Assembly: GCA_024138015.1 (NCBI GenBank)
Contig: JAMXBB010000011.1
Location: forward strand, 30,122,155-30,186,154
Reading direction: 5' to 3'
Source: Lumnitzera littorea
Taxonomy: Eukaryota > Streptophyta > Magnoliopsida > Myrtales > Combretaceae
Length of the DNA stretch: 64,000 bases
Shown here: in pieces, positions 35,581-47,434 of the stretch
How the letters are laid out: each line of letters starts with the position of its first letter
How positions within the stretch are numbered: position 1 is the stretch's first letter
Notes under the pieces: generated by a model
Seen by the model: the letters and a program-made list of their open reading frames with translations, nothing else
Database searches by the model: none
What the model was told of the DNA's origin: nothing
Program-made: the position numbers and the translations under genes

Positions 35581-37084
35581 ATGGAAAGTCGGGGTAGTGT
35601 CAGTCCTATACCTATCCATGAGGTTCAGTTAGATAAATACTCTTTCCCTGAGGTCATCCTAAAAAACTAGTTAAATCAGCTTTTGTCTACTGAGCAAGAT
35701 TACATTCGTAAAAAGATTGAGCTAGTCATATCCCTCACGTGGGTCCAACTCTACTAGCCTTTAATTCGAGCCCTTATCCATTATTCAGATCCAGAATCTG
35801 CAACTTTTAAGTTTAGGCCACATGTATCGATGCCCATTTTAGAAGAATATTCGCAATTACTTAGTGCTCCACTTGTTGAAGCAAGCATAATAGTCCCAGA
35901 TCTCAGAGTCCAAGCCGAAAAAACCTTCATGACTTTATTGGGAGTTAAAAAGGTAGCTCTAGCATCGTTCTTATCTTTAGAGGGCAAGAAATATCTCAGA
36001 ATCTTAAGGTTAGTAGAATGGTTTTCAAGCCTAGATGCTTATCAGAAAGATTGTCAGATCTTTTGTGGGGGACATAAATCGTAGGCTGAAAAGAAGGTAA
36101 ATGCCTTTATCGTAACAGTATTCAAGATAGTGCTATTTCCCGTTAGATACAGTCAAGTTCATTATAAGGTGGTCGAGTTAGTAACCTAATTCTTAGTTGA
36201 TAAATCTCATACACTAGCATTATTAGTAGAATAATTCAGGACATTCACCTACTTGAGGAAGCAAGGGCATAGGTACTTCATTGCTAACCCTATAGTCCTT
36301 ACTGTATGGTTTCTTAGTCACACACAAGGTTATGGAGGGAATCTTCTTAGAGCATCCCTGACTGAAAACATAAATTTGATATATGACTTTGGTCGTCACC
36401 TTAAGGTGCCAGGAGAAGCTCAATTTAAGGGATGGGTATCGGTAATAAGCAAGATGCAACCAGTGGATTTTATGAGGATAGCTAGGTGGAGCAATTGCAC
36501 TCGAGCCATCTTAGGGTACATCGATTATGCAAGGGTCCCTCTTATCAGTATTATTGGTTGTACAGAGTATTTTCTAGCTTGTGTCACCGGATAGCTAGTC
36601 CTGCTTCAACAAATACCATATAGAGACTCCTTGGATGATGTCACATTAGGCTATCAAATCCTTATTTACCCACTGCTACTTTGATTCAACGACTAGTAGA
36701 ACTTGTGAAGTTATGGGAACGAAGGGAAGTTAAGAAGGTAGTCAATGTGGGAACTTTGAGAGGCAAAGTCGAAGAATACCAGGCTACCAAGCAATTTATC
36801 TATGATCTGTTGGAAAAGATTGGAAAGATGCGGTATGAAGCTCTAAACATATTTAGACATAAGCCAGAGCCAAAATGCCTTTCGCCTACCGAATAGGCCT
36901 AGCGAGATACCATACGGGCAAGAGTTAAAACCCAATTCCAAGAATGCAAAAAAATCATTGAAGAATTGAAGATGGAGAATGGGCGATTGTTGGAAGAAAA
37001 TCAATTCTAGAGGACTAAGATTCGAGAAAGAGATGTTATAGTTCAAAAGCTAATGAAAGAAGTCAATGAAGCTCGTTCCATCTA
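35581..37084 (+). pseudogene. element C ORF1, plant-mobile-domain-like (DUF7745-like), broken
   Basis: Starts at ATG 35581 (MESRGSVSPIPIHE...). One frame runs to 36594 apart from several stops (after VILKN, and near 35755, 36082, 36190 and 36230). It then shifts by +2 into 36681-36896 and the following codons. Core segment: SATFKFRPHVSMPILEEYSQ followed by LLSAP, typical of the uncharacterised ORF1 that precedes gag in Ogre-type elements (profile names such as DUF7745 or plant mobile domain; inferred). The C-terminal third is coiled-coil-like (KVEEYQATKQFIYDLLEKIG). Its function in the element is not known. At least one frameshift and more than five stops make it dead. Confidence 0.65.
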
Positions 37085-37414
37085 GATCCGTTGACTTTTA
37101 TAGATATAGGATTTGATTTTTTTTTTCTTCTTTTTAGAAAGATTAGTTAGGAGTTTGTTTCTTTTTCTCTTAGTCTGCTATATAGGTTGGATTTTGCAAT
37201 TATTAATAAATTTGCAACCTCATTAAATGAAAACCTTTATTGATTGCATAGTCTTTTGCTCATTTTTTTTTTATATAGTTGCCCTTTAAATAAAAAAAAT
37301 CAAAATTAAAAAAAAAAAAGGAAAACAAGCAATAAAAAAATGAAAGAAAAGAAACAAAAATATTTTAGTTCATAAAGATGTCTAAAACTCAAGTTTTCGT
37401 TTAAGATTTTGAAG

Positions 37415-38800
37415 ATAATGCCTAAGCAAGCAGACTCAGCTAAAAGCCCGATATTCACTCGTTCCAAGGTAAGAATGTCAACACAGGATACTAGAAATGT
37501 CAATCAAACCAAGCTCGGCCCAAGAGTCGTAACCTTGGACGAAAACATGAAAAGATGGCTGAACAAATCCAGGCTCTCACTCGGGCTATTGGAATTCTTA
37601 ATGATAGGCAGGCTTCTCAAGTCAACCTGAATCGGAATGCAGAAGCAACCCCTCCCCCTGAATTGAAGGATGTAGAATTAGTCCCCAATGCCAAGACGTG
37701 GAGGAAGGAGATCGAGAAAAAATATCAAGACATGGAAAGGAAGTTTATGCAAAAGTTAACCGAGAAGATGAAAACCTTAGAAATGGTTAACAAGCTTAAG
37801 TAGATGGGAATGATCAATTTGTTGACATATGAAGATGATGATTTCCCAAAAAATTTTAAAATTTCGAATTCGAGAAATACGATGGGACCGCCTTAACTTA
37901 GTATACGGTGATGATAAGGTGATGGTCCAAACCTTTCAAGATAGCTTGACTAGGCCTGCCTTAACTTAGTATGCCCAACTAGACTTGAATGAGATAGATA
38001 CATAGGATAAGTTAGCCTAGGCTTTCTACAACCAATATAAGTTCAATATTAAGGTAGGCTCATCCATGTGAGATTTGAATAATCTACGAAAGAAAGCCAA
38101 CAAAAGCTTTAAGGAATATGCTTAGAGATGGAGGGGCATGGCAGCTAAGGTGACTCTACCCTTAACAGAGAAGGATTTGACTTTTGCTTTCATCAATACT
38201 CTCGAAAACCCATATTACCAACATTTGGTAGTATACTCTACTTCTAATTTTGCAAAGATTATAGTCTCAAGGTATCGAATCAAAGAAGCTATTGCTACTA
38301 GAAGGCTTCTTAATCCCGAAGCAGTTGAGAAGAAGACGCCTCTTGCAAGATTGTCCAATAAAGCTAAAGAAGCTACTGTAAGCGTCGTCAATACTAACAA
38401 CCTTATCAGACTGGCAGCTCCAGTAGCCATGTTAGGAGGATCTAATCCCTCACCGAATCTAAATTAAAATAACTGCCCATAAAAGAGACAGTTTGCTCAT
38501 ATCCCCATTCCTCGAAGCTAGGTTCTTTCTCAACTAAGGAAGGAGAATCTCTTGACATTTAAAATACCAAAGGAGGGGCAAAGACCGGGAGACTATAACC
38601 CAAAGCTCCATTGCGATTGTCATTTAGGGCAAGTAGGGCATTCTACAGACTAGTGTTGGAGACTTAGACATAAGATCTAAGATCTCATTGATGCTAAATT
38701 GGTTCAATTAGACTTCATTCAGACTCTCACTCTCAACGTGGATAATAATCCTTTATTGGATCATGGACACTCAATCAACATGATCATCGCTGAAGTGACT
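37415..38800 (+). pseudogene. element C gag, broken
   Basis: Starts at ATG 37415 (MPKQADSAKSPIFTRSK). It shifts frame near 37555 (MAEQIQALTRAIGILNDRQ) and again before 38138. Capsid-type segment: SFKEYA.RWRGMAAKVTLPL then TEKDLTFAFINTLENPYYQH, close to the gag of Ogre-like elements. Near 38590-38680 the zinc-finger-like region reads PKLHCDCHLGQVGHSTD.CW. Gag would form the virus-like particle core and bind the element RNA. Several TAG/TAA codons sit where tryptophan or glutamine is expected (for example CW preceded by a stop), fitting G-to-A/C-to-T decay. Confidence 0.8.
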
Positions 38801-40460
38801 GAACTAGAAGTTGATTTAAATAGTCTCCCCATTACTATTGAAGAGGTAGCTTAGAATCTGAGGCAGGTCCGACACTTGTAGAAAATGAATCTCAAAGATA
38901 GAACCTGGACTAGACTGGCAATATATCAATTGTTGAAGGATAGGAAGATAAAGAAAATTGACATTATAGCCATGACGATCCTAAAACCATGAAACAGATT
39001 TACCTAAAAGGAGCTTAAAGAAAGATATGAAGCCAAAGATCTAATAGCCGACACTCTAGGAGAGTTGTCAGGAAAATTTGAGTATTTGGTTGATTACGTC
39101 GGTTCGCCCATAGTATATGCTGATGAACCACCTACTGGATGGGATTTTGAATTTGAGGAAGAAGATAAACTTATTGCAGAAGCTAAGAAGACAACCGAGA
39201 TGGTTGGAATGATTGAAGGTAGCCTAAACCTTTAGTTTTTTAGTACTACGGGAAGAATAAGAAGGGTGAAGAATTAGGTAAGCCCAAGAAAATGGCTTTC
39301 AACATCCTAATAGCCCTAGAGAATTACAAAGCAACCCCTCTAGATTACCAAATGGTGAATCAGACAACCAAGTCATCATTATCTATGGTCAGTGGGCTTA
39401 CTCACTCGGGACAAGTCTATGACCAAAACAAATAGGCCAAGAGGAAGACTACTATAGAGAAACTTCTTGAAAGACCTTTAAAGATATAGATGAGAAAGAT
39501 CAAAATGTTGCAAAGAAGATAATGAAAGCTAGTGAGTACAAGATTATGGATCAGCTAACCAAGGTATCGACCTAGATCTCCCTAATGGGCTTACTATTGT
39601 TATTAGATACTTACCGGGAAGCTTTAATCAAAATTTTGAAAGAAGTTAAAGTATTTGAAGGGATTTCCACTGAAAAGCTGGGATTGGTGGTTAATTCAAT
39701 ATTTATGATGGATTAGATTTCATTTTCACCAGATGAACTAGGTGAAGAAGAAAACTAGCACACAAAGCCCCCTTTCATAGTAGTCAATTGTGCAAGGAAA
39801 GTGGTCACTCGGGCACAGATAGATAATGGGTCTTCACTGAATGTATGTCTACTAGTGACACTAAATTTACTTAGAGTAGATTCAGCTGAGATAAAGCCTA
39901 GTTTGATTTCAGTAAAGGCTTTTGATGGATCAAAGAGAGAGATACTTAGAGAAATTGGGCTGCAAGTCAAGATCAATCTACAGATGTTCATTATTCCGTT
40001 ATAAGTCTTAGATATACTGCAAACTTTTAATCTTTTATTGGGGAGGTAGTTGATTCACTTAGCAAGGGAAATTTTGTCTAGTCTACATCAGAAGGTGAAA
40101 TTCATAGCTGATAAGCAGTTGGTTACTATTCTTGGGGAGTAAGATTACGAGATCTACAAGGAGATGACTACTCTATATATCAAGAGTAAAGAATTGGAAG
40201 AACCGGGATTGCAGATTTTTTTATGAGGTCAGCATGATTGAAGTGTCAAGACAGGGGGTACAGGGTTGCTCAAAGCAACCTAAGCAACAAATTGGAACGT
40301 TTGGGCTTAGATATAAGCCTACTAGAGATGAGATCTAAGAAATGAAGGTCAAAACCAAAGGGAAGAGAGGAAATCAGCTATACCATGCTCGCATGGACTT
40401 TTCAGACATTCGTCAAACATTCCTAATACTAGCATGTGTTCAAGAATCCAAAGTAGCCAG
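38801..40460 (+). pseudogene. element C protease region and linker, broken
   Basis: Linker with acidic runs (WDFEFEEEDKLIAEAKK near 39140), then VVTRAQIDNGSSLNVCLLVT at 39801-39860. The D-N/S-G-S-S motif is the aspartic protease active site as seen in Ogre-type elements. It is followed by FDGSKREILREIGLQVKINL and a diverged L-L-G-R (FNLLLGR). The protease would cut the polyprotein. The frame is interrupted by many stops. It precedes the probable intron. Confidence 0.75.
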
Positions 40461-40748
40461 TTTATCAAAAACTTTAGCTTAGCAATGTAACATTAGTTTA
40501 GACAAGAAAAAAGATATTGGCGTCCTAGTTTCCTTATGCAACTGGTTTTCTATTCTTGTTAATAGGTCTCTTTAGAAAAGCAATATCAGATCAATTAGGA
40601 GCATTCGTTTCATTAATTAGTCCGATTAGTTAGGCCCTTTTCTTTCAGCTAATTTGAATTCATTCAATAAAATTAGTTCATTTCTTTCTATTAATTCTTC
40701 TTTGCTATTTATTTGTTGTCCTTTTTTCTTTTTTCCTTTACTCTTCAG
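40461..40748 (+). other. probable intron between protease and RT of element C
   Basis: Between the end of the protease-side coding region and the RT polyprotein lies a T-rich stretch with no coding similarity. It ends in a long pyrimidine tract and CTTTACTCTTCAG (acceptor AG at 40747-40748). From 40750 coding resumes in one frame (SDKNNEHNGYLTPVNDESIN). Ogre elements are known for an intron that separates gag-pro from RT-RH-IN, and position and acceptor fit. I could not choose the donor with confidence, so the left coordinate is approximate. Confidence 0.55.
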
Positions 40749-42430
40749 ATCCGATAAAAACAATGAACATAATGGATATCTCACGCCTGTAAACGATGAA
40801 AGTATCAATATTACCTTTGGCCTTGCTGAGTCGGACGTTGGAGATGATATTGAGACTCCAAGCAAAATATAAGAGAGTTAGCGTCAATTTGAACAGAGGA
40901 GAGTGGTTATTGATGAACCGATAGTTGTGATTAATTTGGGGACGGAAGATAATTCGTGAAACTTGAAAATTGGGGGTAATCTGGCAGATAATCAGAAACA
41001 GAAGTTATCACGATTGTTATCAAAATACTTAGACATATTCACTTGGTCTAATGAAGACATGCCCGGTTTAGATTCATCAATCGTAGTTCACAAGTTGCCA
41101 ACAAGAGAAGATATTAAATCGAAAAAGCAAAATCTTAGGCGATTTAAGCCAGATATACTCCTTAAGATAAAAAAAGAAGTGAAGAAATTACTAGAAGTCA
41201 AGTTCGCAGAAGTGTCGAATTACCCTAATTGGGCAGCCAATGTGGTGTCGGTACTGAAGAAAAATGGGAAAGTTAGGGTATGTGTGGACTTCCATCATTT
41301 GAACTAAGCGACATCTAAGGATAACTTCCCTTTACCACACATTGATGTATTGGTGGACAACACAACCTGAAATCATCTTTTCTTGTTCATGGATGGTTTC
41401 TCGGGATATAATTGGATCAAGATAGTAGAAGAAGATAAAATCAAAACTACCTTCGTTACCGCTTAGGGAATGTTTTGTTATCACGTAGCGCCTTTTAGGT
41501 TAAAGAATGTTAGGGTAACTTATTAGCGTGCTATGGTAGCCCTATTCCATGACATGATGTATCAAGAAATTGAAGTTTACGTAGATGATATGATTGCCAA
41601 ATCCAAAAAGGATGAGAATCATGTTGATGTTTTGCGTAAACTGTTTAAGCAATTGAGAAAGTTTTAACCGAAACTGAATCTAGAAAAGTGCACTTTTGGA
41701 GTAACCTCAAGCAAATTGTTAGGTTTCGTAGTCAATAGAAAAGGAATTAAAGTAGACCTAAACAAAGTCAAGGCAATTGTAAACATGCCTACATCAAGGA
41801 CTGTAAAAGAGGTATGGGGATTATTGGGGAGGTTGAATTACATCACTCAATTTGTATCACAGCTGACCAATAAATGCAAGCCGTTATTTAAACTTTTGAG
41901 GAAAAATGTAGTGATAGAATGGTATGAAGAGTGTGAGCAAGCATTTGCTGAAATTAAGGAGTATCTCATGAATCCGCCAATATTAGTCACTCCTATACTA
42001 AGATGGCCATCAATTCTTTATTTGACAATTCTTTCTAAATCGATGGGATGTATGTTGGGGTAGAAAGATGAAACAAGTAGAAAGGAGCATCCTATATACT
42101 ACTTAAGGAAGGAGTTCACAGAAGGTGAACAAAAATACTAAAAAGTAGAAAGAACGTATTATGCCTTAGTATAGATAATGCATAGGCTCAAGCAGTATAC
42201 TCTCTATTATTTAGTAATGTTGCTGACAAAACATGACCCATTGAGGTATTTTACAAAAAAGTCAACATTGATCGGGAGAATATCGAAGTGGTAGACCTTA
42301 CTCTCTGAGTTTGATATCAAATGCATAAGTTAGAGTTCAATCAAAGGGCAGGTAGTAACTAATCAATTAGCAAAATACTCATTAGAAGATGAAGATGATG
42401 GTTCAGAAGCTCAGTTTCCTGATGAAAATA
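40749..42430 (+). pseudogene. element C reverse transcriptase and first RNaseH, broken
   Basis: RT domain: PNWAANVVSVLKKNGKVRVC then VDFHHLN (41225-41307), FMDGFSGYNWIKI (~41390), APFRLKNV (~41489), and the catalytic box YVDDMIAKS at 41578-41604 with both aspartates kept. Thumb and connection: LNLEKCTFGVTSSKLLGFVV. RNaseH start: ...PSILYLTILSKSMGCMLG (42010-42060), then YYLRKEFTEGEQKY, then ERTYYALV. It would copy element RNA into DNA and remove the RNA. Stops interrupt at 41308, 41370, 41464, 41525, 41666 and 42061, most explained by TGG or CAG decay. Confidence 0.9.
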
Positions 42431-42860
42431 TGATGGTGACAAATGAACTAAGTGGTGAGAAATCAGAATGGAAAATGTATTTTAATGGGGCAACCATTGT
42501 ATTTGGATGTGGGATAGGAGTAGTACTGGTGTCACATGAAGGTAATCATTTTCCTATGACAACGAGGTTAGCATTTCCATATACGAACAATATAGCAGAA
42601 TATAAAGCTTGCATTTAGGGCTCAAAATGGCGCTAGACATGAGAATACAAAAGTTTGAAGTATATGGAGATTCCTCTCTTATAATTCTTTAGATCCTGGG
42701 AGAATATAAGATGAAAGACGAGAAATTTATTCCTTATCATAAGCATTTAAGTAAGCTGGTTGAAAGATTTTAAGAAATTTCATTCACTTACATTCTAAAA
42801 ACCTAAAATCAATTTGCTGATATAATAGCCACATTAGCATCAATGGTGAAAGTCATGAAT
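42431..42860 (+). pseudogene. element C second (archaeal-type) RNaseH, broken
   Basis: SEWKMYFNGATIVFGCGIGV then VLVSHEGNHFPMTTRLAFPY then TNNIAEYKACI (42466-42618), continuing as ALDMRIQKFEVYGDSSLII. This is the additional RNaseH that defines the Tat lineage of plant gypsy elements. The first catalytic aspartate (normally F-D-G) is N here, a G-to-A change; AEYKAC and YGDS are kept. A frame break occurs right after ACI. Confidence 0.88.
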
Positions 42861-44195
42861 AGGATAGAAATTCAGCCCTTAAAAATTGAGGTGGAGGAAA
42901 AACCAACTTTTTGTTTGATAGTTGAAGAGAAACAATCGGAGAAGCCCTAGTACTATGATATCAAAAAGTTACTTCAAACGGGTGAGTTCCCTAATGAGGT
43001 TGATAGAAAAGACAGAAAAGCTTTAAGGAGATTGGCTGCTCATTTTTTGTTAAGTGGAGCATCATTGTATAAAAGATTACTAGATACAACATTGTTAAGG
43101 TGTGTAGATGAAGAAAAAGCTGAGAAATTAATGAAAAAAGTGCATGAGGGAGTCTGTGAGCCTCATATGAATGGATATATGTTAGCTAGGAAAATCATAA
43201 GAATGAGATATTTTTTAATGACAATGAAATTGAACTGTAACAGGCATGTGAGGCATTGTCATCTGTGTCTAGTACACATTAATAAAATCAACGCTCCTCC
43301 CCAAGAATTACATGTGTTATCATCTCCTTAGCTTTTCTCGATGTAGGGAATGGATATGATCGATCCAATTTTGCCAACAGCTTCTAATGGGCATAGATTC
43401 ATTCTAGTCGCAATTAACTATTTTATTAAGTGAGTGGAAGAAGCATATATGCTACGGTGACTAAAGGAGTGGTAATCAGGTTCCTGAAAAGAGATATTAT
43501 TGCAAAATACGGTGCACCCGAGTCTATTGTTACAAACAATGGGTCAAATTTGAACAATAAGTTGATGGTTGAAGTATGTAGCCAATTTAAGATCAATCAC
43601 AAAAACTCAACTCTATATCAACCTCAAATGAATGAGGCAGTTGAAGCCGCTTAATAAGAATATTAAGAGAATTGTTGAGAAGATGTTAATCACTTATAGA
43701 GATTGGCATGAGATGCTTCCCTTTGCTTTCATGCCTTACAGAACCTCATTCAAAACCTTTACAGGTGCAACACTTTATTCATTGATATATGAAACTGAAA
43801 CAGTATTACCGGTAGAAGTAGAAATACCTTCATTTTGAGTATTGGCAGAAATTCAGCGTAATAAAGCAGAGTAGGTAAAGAAGCGAATGAAACATTTGAA
43901 CCTCCTAGATAAGAGGAAGCTTGTTGGGATATGTCATGGTCAGTGTTATCAACAGAGGATGATCTAAGCCTTTAACAAGAAAGTGCACCTAAGGAACTTC
44001 AAGGAAGGAGACTTGGTGTTAAAGAAAGTATTGCCAAATGTAAAAGACCTTAGGGGCAAATTTTCTCCAAATTATGAAGGCCTTTATGTGGTGAAAAGGG
44101 TATTATCGAGAGTTATGTTAGTGTTGACAGAAATAGATGGTCTAAAATTAAGGGGACCCGTGAATTCAGATGCAATCAAATTGTATTATCCATGA
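42861..44195 (+). pseudogene. element C integrase and polyprotein C terminus, broken
   Basis: Zinc-binding region: KKVHEGVCEPHMNGYMLARK ... CNRHVRHCHLC (43138-43272), an H-x-H-x-C-x2-C type finger. Core: GMDMIDPI (~43351), TNNGSNL (~43533; the second catalytic aspartate is replaced by N) and LYQPQMNEAVEAA (E kept, 43612-43650). A one-base frame change follows at ~43655, then NKNIKRIVEKM. The tail VLKKVLPNVKDLRGKFSPNY ... SDAIKLYYP ends with a stop at 44193-44195. It would insert the cDNA copy. No chromodomain is seen. Confidence 0.88.
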
Positions 44196-45129
44196 AAACC
44201 GAGTTCAATAAAGATTTCAATTTTTCTTGAGAATTGTTTATGGTTAATCTTTCATCGTTTACTAATAAAGTTAATATCTACAAATGTTCTCGAATTTGGA
44301 TGATCATTGACCAACAGACACTTCACTAATAAATACTCATATACCATGTTTCTTTGCCTCATACACTTAAATACCAAACACTTACCAATGAATTTGAGTC
44401 ACTAAATAAATTGAGATCGAGTGTTATTAATGATTTAATCTTGTTTCTTTCGAAAAGAGATTTATTTTTTAGGAATCATAGAGAGGTGAAAATTGAGACT
44501 TAATGATGGCAAAAGAAAAATGAAGGCATGAGCATAGTGCGACTAAAAGATTCATCAACAAGGTTTCAATCATGAATAAGACCTTATTCCAAGAAAAAAA
44601 AAGAGAAAGAGAGAGAAGATGAAACATGCACAATCATTTAGTGATATTCTGCTGATTGAATGAATGAATATATATCAAGAGTCAACACGAGATAAGCTGA
44701 CTGGTTGCTATCCACAAAATTCTTCATTCCCAAGTAAAATGATCCTATAAGTCCTTAAAAGAGATATTTAGGAAAATTTAAAAGTTTTTGGAAATTTCAT
44801 AAAAATCTATCCTCTTCGAATTATCCATCGAACCAAAACAAGTTAATTTGACTCCCAATGGTTTTTGCCATATCCTTCCAAGATAGATGCCTTTAAACTT
44901 TTGCCTTATCCTTCCAAGATAGACACCCTTAATCCTTAAGCCCTATCCTTCCAAGATAGGTACCTTTAAACCCTATCCTTCCAAGACCCTTAAGCTCTAT
45001 CCTTCCAAGATGGCCACTCCTGACCTTTTGCCCTATCCTTTTAAGATAGGCTTTTTTTTTTCCTCGTCCTTTCAAGACGGACCTCCTAATCAACCTAAAA
45101 CTTTAGCCCTATCACTTTATGATAAGCAC
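44196..45129 (+). other. element C 3' UTR with hairpin minisatellite (left part)
   Basis: 44196-44865 is plain non-coding. From ~44866 a tandem array of ~30-45-bp units begins, each built on CCTATCCTTCCAAGATAGG. CCTATC and GATAGG are complementary, so each unit can form a 6-bp stem with a CTTCCAA loop. About seven units are recognisable up to 45129 and they become more diverged to the right. The array is cut by element A (target site AGCAC, 45125-45129) and continues at 55184. Tandem arrays in this 3' UTR are a known habit of Ogre/Tat elements. Confidence 0.8.
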
Positions 45130-46092
45130 TAATAAGGATCAAATCTCTGATGCCAAGATGATAAGGAATCAAAAGATTGATCCAGAAAGAAACAACAACG
45201 GATTTGGAAATGAACAGGAATGGGTATTTAAGGAAAATGGGTTCGAAGAACAGGAAGGATTTTGATAGTGAATGTAGATGGATATAACTCACCAAGATAC
45301 AAATACAATCAAAGGTTTGAGCTCGAAATAGAGTTCGATTCGACTCATGAACACTAAATGTTGCTCGGGGGTTCAAATGAAGGTTAGGTGCAACTCATTA
45401 ACCGGTTCAAATGAAAGGGTTCACCATAATCTGAGAATAAGATTGATATGAACGCGGGGACGATTAAAGAGTCCAATCAATACTCGATAATCCAGCAAAT
45501 GCTAACTCAAGTATAGCCTTGCTTAAAAGAGGAAAGTTTCACTATGTATATATCTCTATATATCTATATGTCTGTATATATCTATCATTCATGCGTGTTT
45601 ATAACAGTTGCTATTTATAGCAAGTTTTAAACTCTAGTGGCAAAACTATAAATAAAATACAAGGCTTTAAACCCTAAAGAATTAGGCTCATAAATAAAAT
45701 AAAGGGAAAACATGTACAAGAATATAAAACCGTGTATTTTATAGAGCTCGGCATGTCTTGAGAGAAGTAGTATTTGAATCAGATGGGGTCAACAGTTGAA
45801 TGTACGAGTTCGGGAATGGGTCCTTGACATCTCGCGTAACTTGGCCGAGACACCCGAAAGGTCGGCCCATAATTGTAGAGTTCTAGAATTAGTTGGCGCT
45901 AGTCTTTCAGGGTCGAGCTGAATGGTTCTTTGGTTTTGAGTACTCGGCCTTATAGTTTCTCGGTACTTCTGTTGATGATAGATTTGATGCCGAGTGTTTA
46001 TTTTCCTTCCTCTCGTCCTTCTGGCTGCAGCTCGGCCTTGGCAAGCATTGATAGGCGTTGGCTTGGATATAGTTAGAAGCTAATTCCCATTA
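45130..46092 (-). repeat. 3' LTR of element A (minus strand)
   Basis: 963 bp, aligned along its length with 54241-55183 and including a ~20-bp segment missing from the other copy. Both termini have decayed by transitions (TAATGGG at the start, ...CCTTATTA at the end on the minus strand). TATA box TATAAATAG on the minus strand at 45611-45619. A TATATCTATA-rich tract lies at 45546-45590. Confidence 0.92.
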
Positions 46093-47434
46093 TTACCATG
46101 GGTTTGAAAGGAAGTCATCCTCAACATTAAACGTTGAGTACGGGCCGAGATACTGAATAAACTTCTCTTCCCTTTTCTCTTCACCATGGGTGCTGAGTGT
46201 CTTTAAATTTCCTTAATGCTCATGGGGTCAAATGATAGCTCTTCCCATCCTTCTGAACGGTGTAAGTGTTGAGGAAATCATCGTGGATCACTTTTCGGTC
46301 ATACTCACAAGGTTGACCAAGAAGTAAATTTGCGGCATTCATAAGGACCACATCTAATTCAATCTTGTCTTCGTATTGTCCTGTCTTGAATGCTATCCGT
46401 GCTCTTGAATGCTATCCGCACTCTTTTATGCACATGGACCATACCCTTGTCATTAAACCATTTTAATCCATAGGGTCAGGGATGCGGGTAGGTTAGCAAC
46501 TTTATCTTTTCTATCAACTCGGCAGAAATGATGTTGGGACAGCTACTTCCGTCAATAACTAAGGAACAGGTCTTCCCATTCACTAGGCACTACATGTGAA
46601 ATAAATTTTCTTGTTGTTCAAGATCTGTCGTCAGGTCAACTTGTTGACTCATCAAAGATAAGAGTTCATCTAGATTTTCGGCATAGACATCTTATTTGAT
46701 CAATCCTTCTTTCGAGCTCTTATCACTTTAACTCTCGATTTAAGCCTTGGGCCCTTCGCCCTTCAAGACCATGACCCTCTTGTTTGAGCATTGGAACGCA
46801 ATATGTCTATAGCTTAAGCACTTAAAGCACTTCATTTCTCAGGCCTTATTGTCGAGTGCCTTCTCTTTTTCGACCATCCGTTTCTTGACATGCGCTGGTT
46901 AGCTAGGGTCTCCTTTCTTTATCCTCTTTTCTTGCCTTCTCTTAACATACCCCTCAGGCTTAAGGCTGCCATGTTGAGGTCGGCTACTCGGCCTTTGATG
47001 CCTTCTTCTCTTCTGTCTCTTTACTCTTAATGCAAAATAAATTAGCTCATCCAGAGAGTTAAACGGTTGCAATTCAACTATACTGAAAATATTGTCTCGG
47101 AGTCCACTTAGGAATCTAACAATGGTGAGGTCCTGTGGCACGATAATTTCACATCTCGTCATTAAGGTCTTAAACTCTTGCAAATACTCTTCAACATTAT
47201 TTCGACCTTGCCTCAGGTGCTGGAAGGCATGGAGCATCTCTTGCTTGAAATAAGTTGGCACGAAGCATTGGTAACTAACTTATCCCACCGAAGACTTACT
47301 TATTCAACAAGGGATAAGGAAGCTAGCTTAACCTTTGCTCAATCATCACACTCGTAGCACTCAAATAACTTCTCGACTCAAGGAACCTAATCAAGGAACT
47401 CTTTAGGTCAGCTACTTCCATAGAAGGTCGACAA
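46093..47434 (-). pseudogene. element A gag (main part) and protease, broken
   Basis: Minus strand from 47434: STFYGSS.PKEFLD.V (capsid start), KLFECYECDD, RWDKLVT. The best-kept frame is 47261-46899 (HAFQHLRQGRNNVEEYLQEF, then KTLMTRCEI). Zinc knuckle CFKCLSYRHIAFQC (C-x2-C-x4-H-x4-C) at 46829-46788. Protease: CLVNGKTCSLVIDGSSCPNI (active site I-D-G-S at ~46556-46545), then LLGQPCEYDRKVIHDDF and SYHLTP near 46240. After this only ~140 bases remain before the LTR. Stops such as PKA.IES and YPHP.PY show it is dead. RT and integrase are absent, not merely mutated. Confidence 0.85.

Noticed and set aside
36223..36459. Minus-strand frame opposite ORF1 of element C
   Set aside because: The + strand frame matches the ORF1 family and is in phase with its neighbours, so the antisense frame is incidental.
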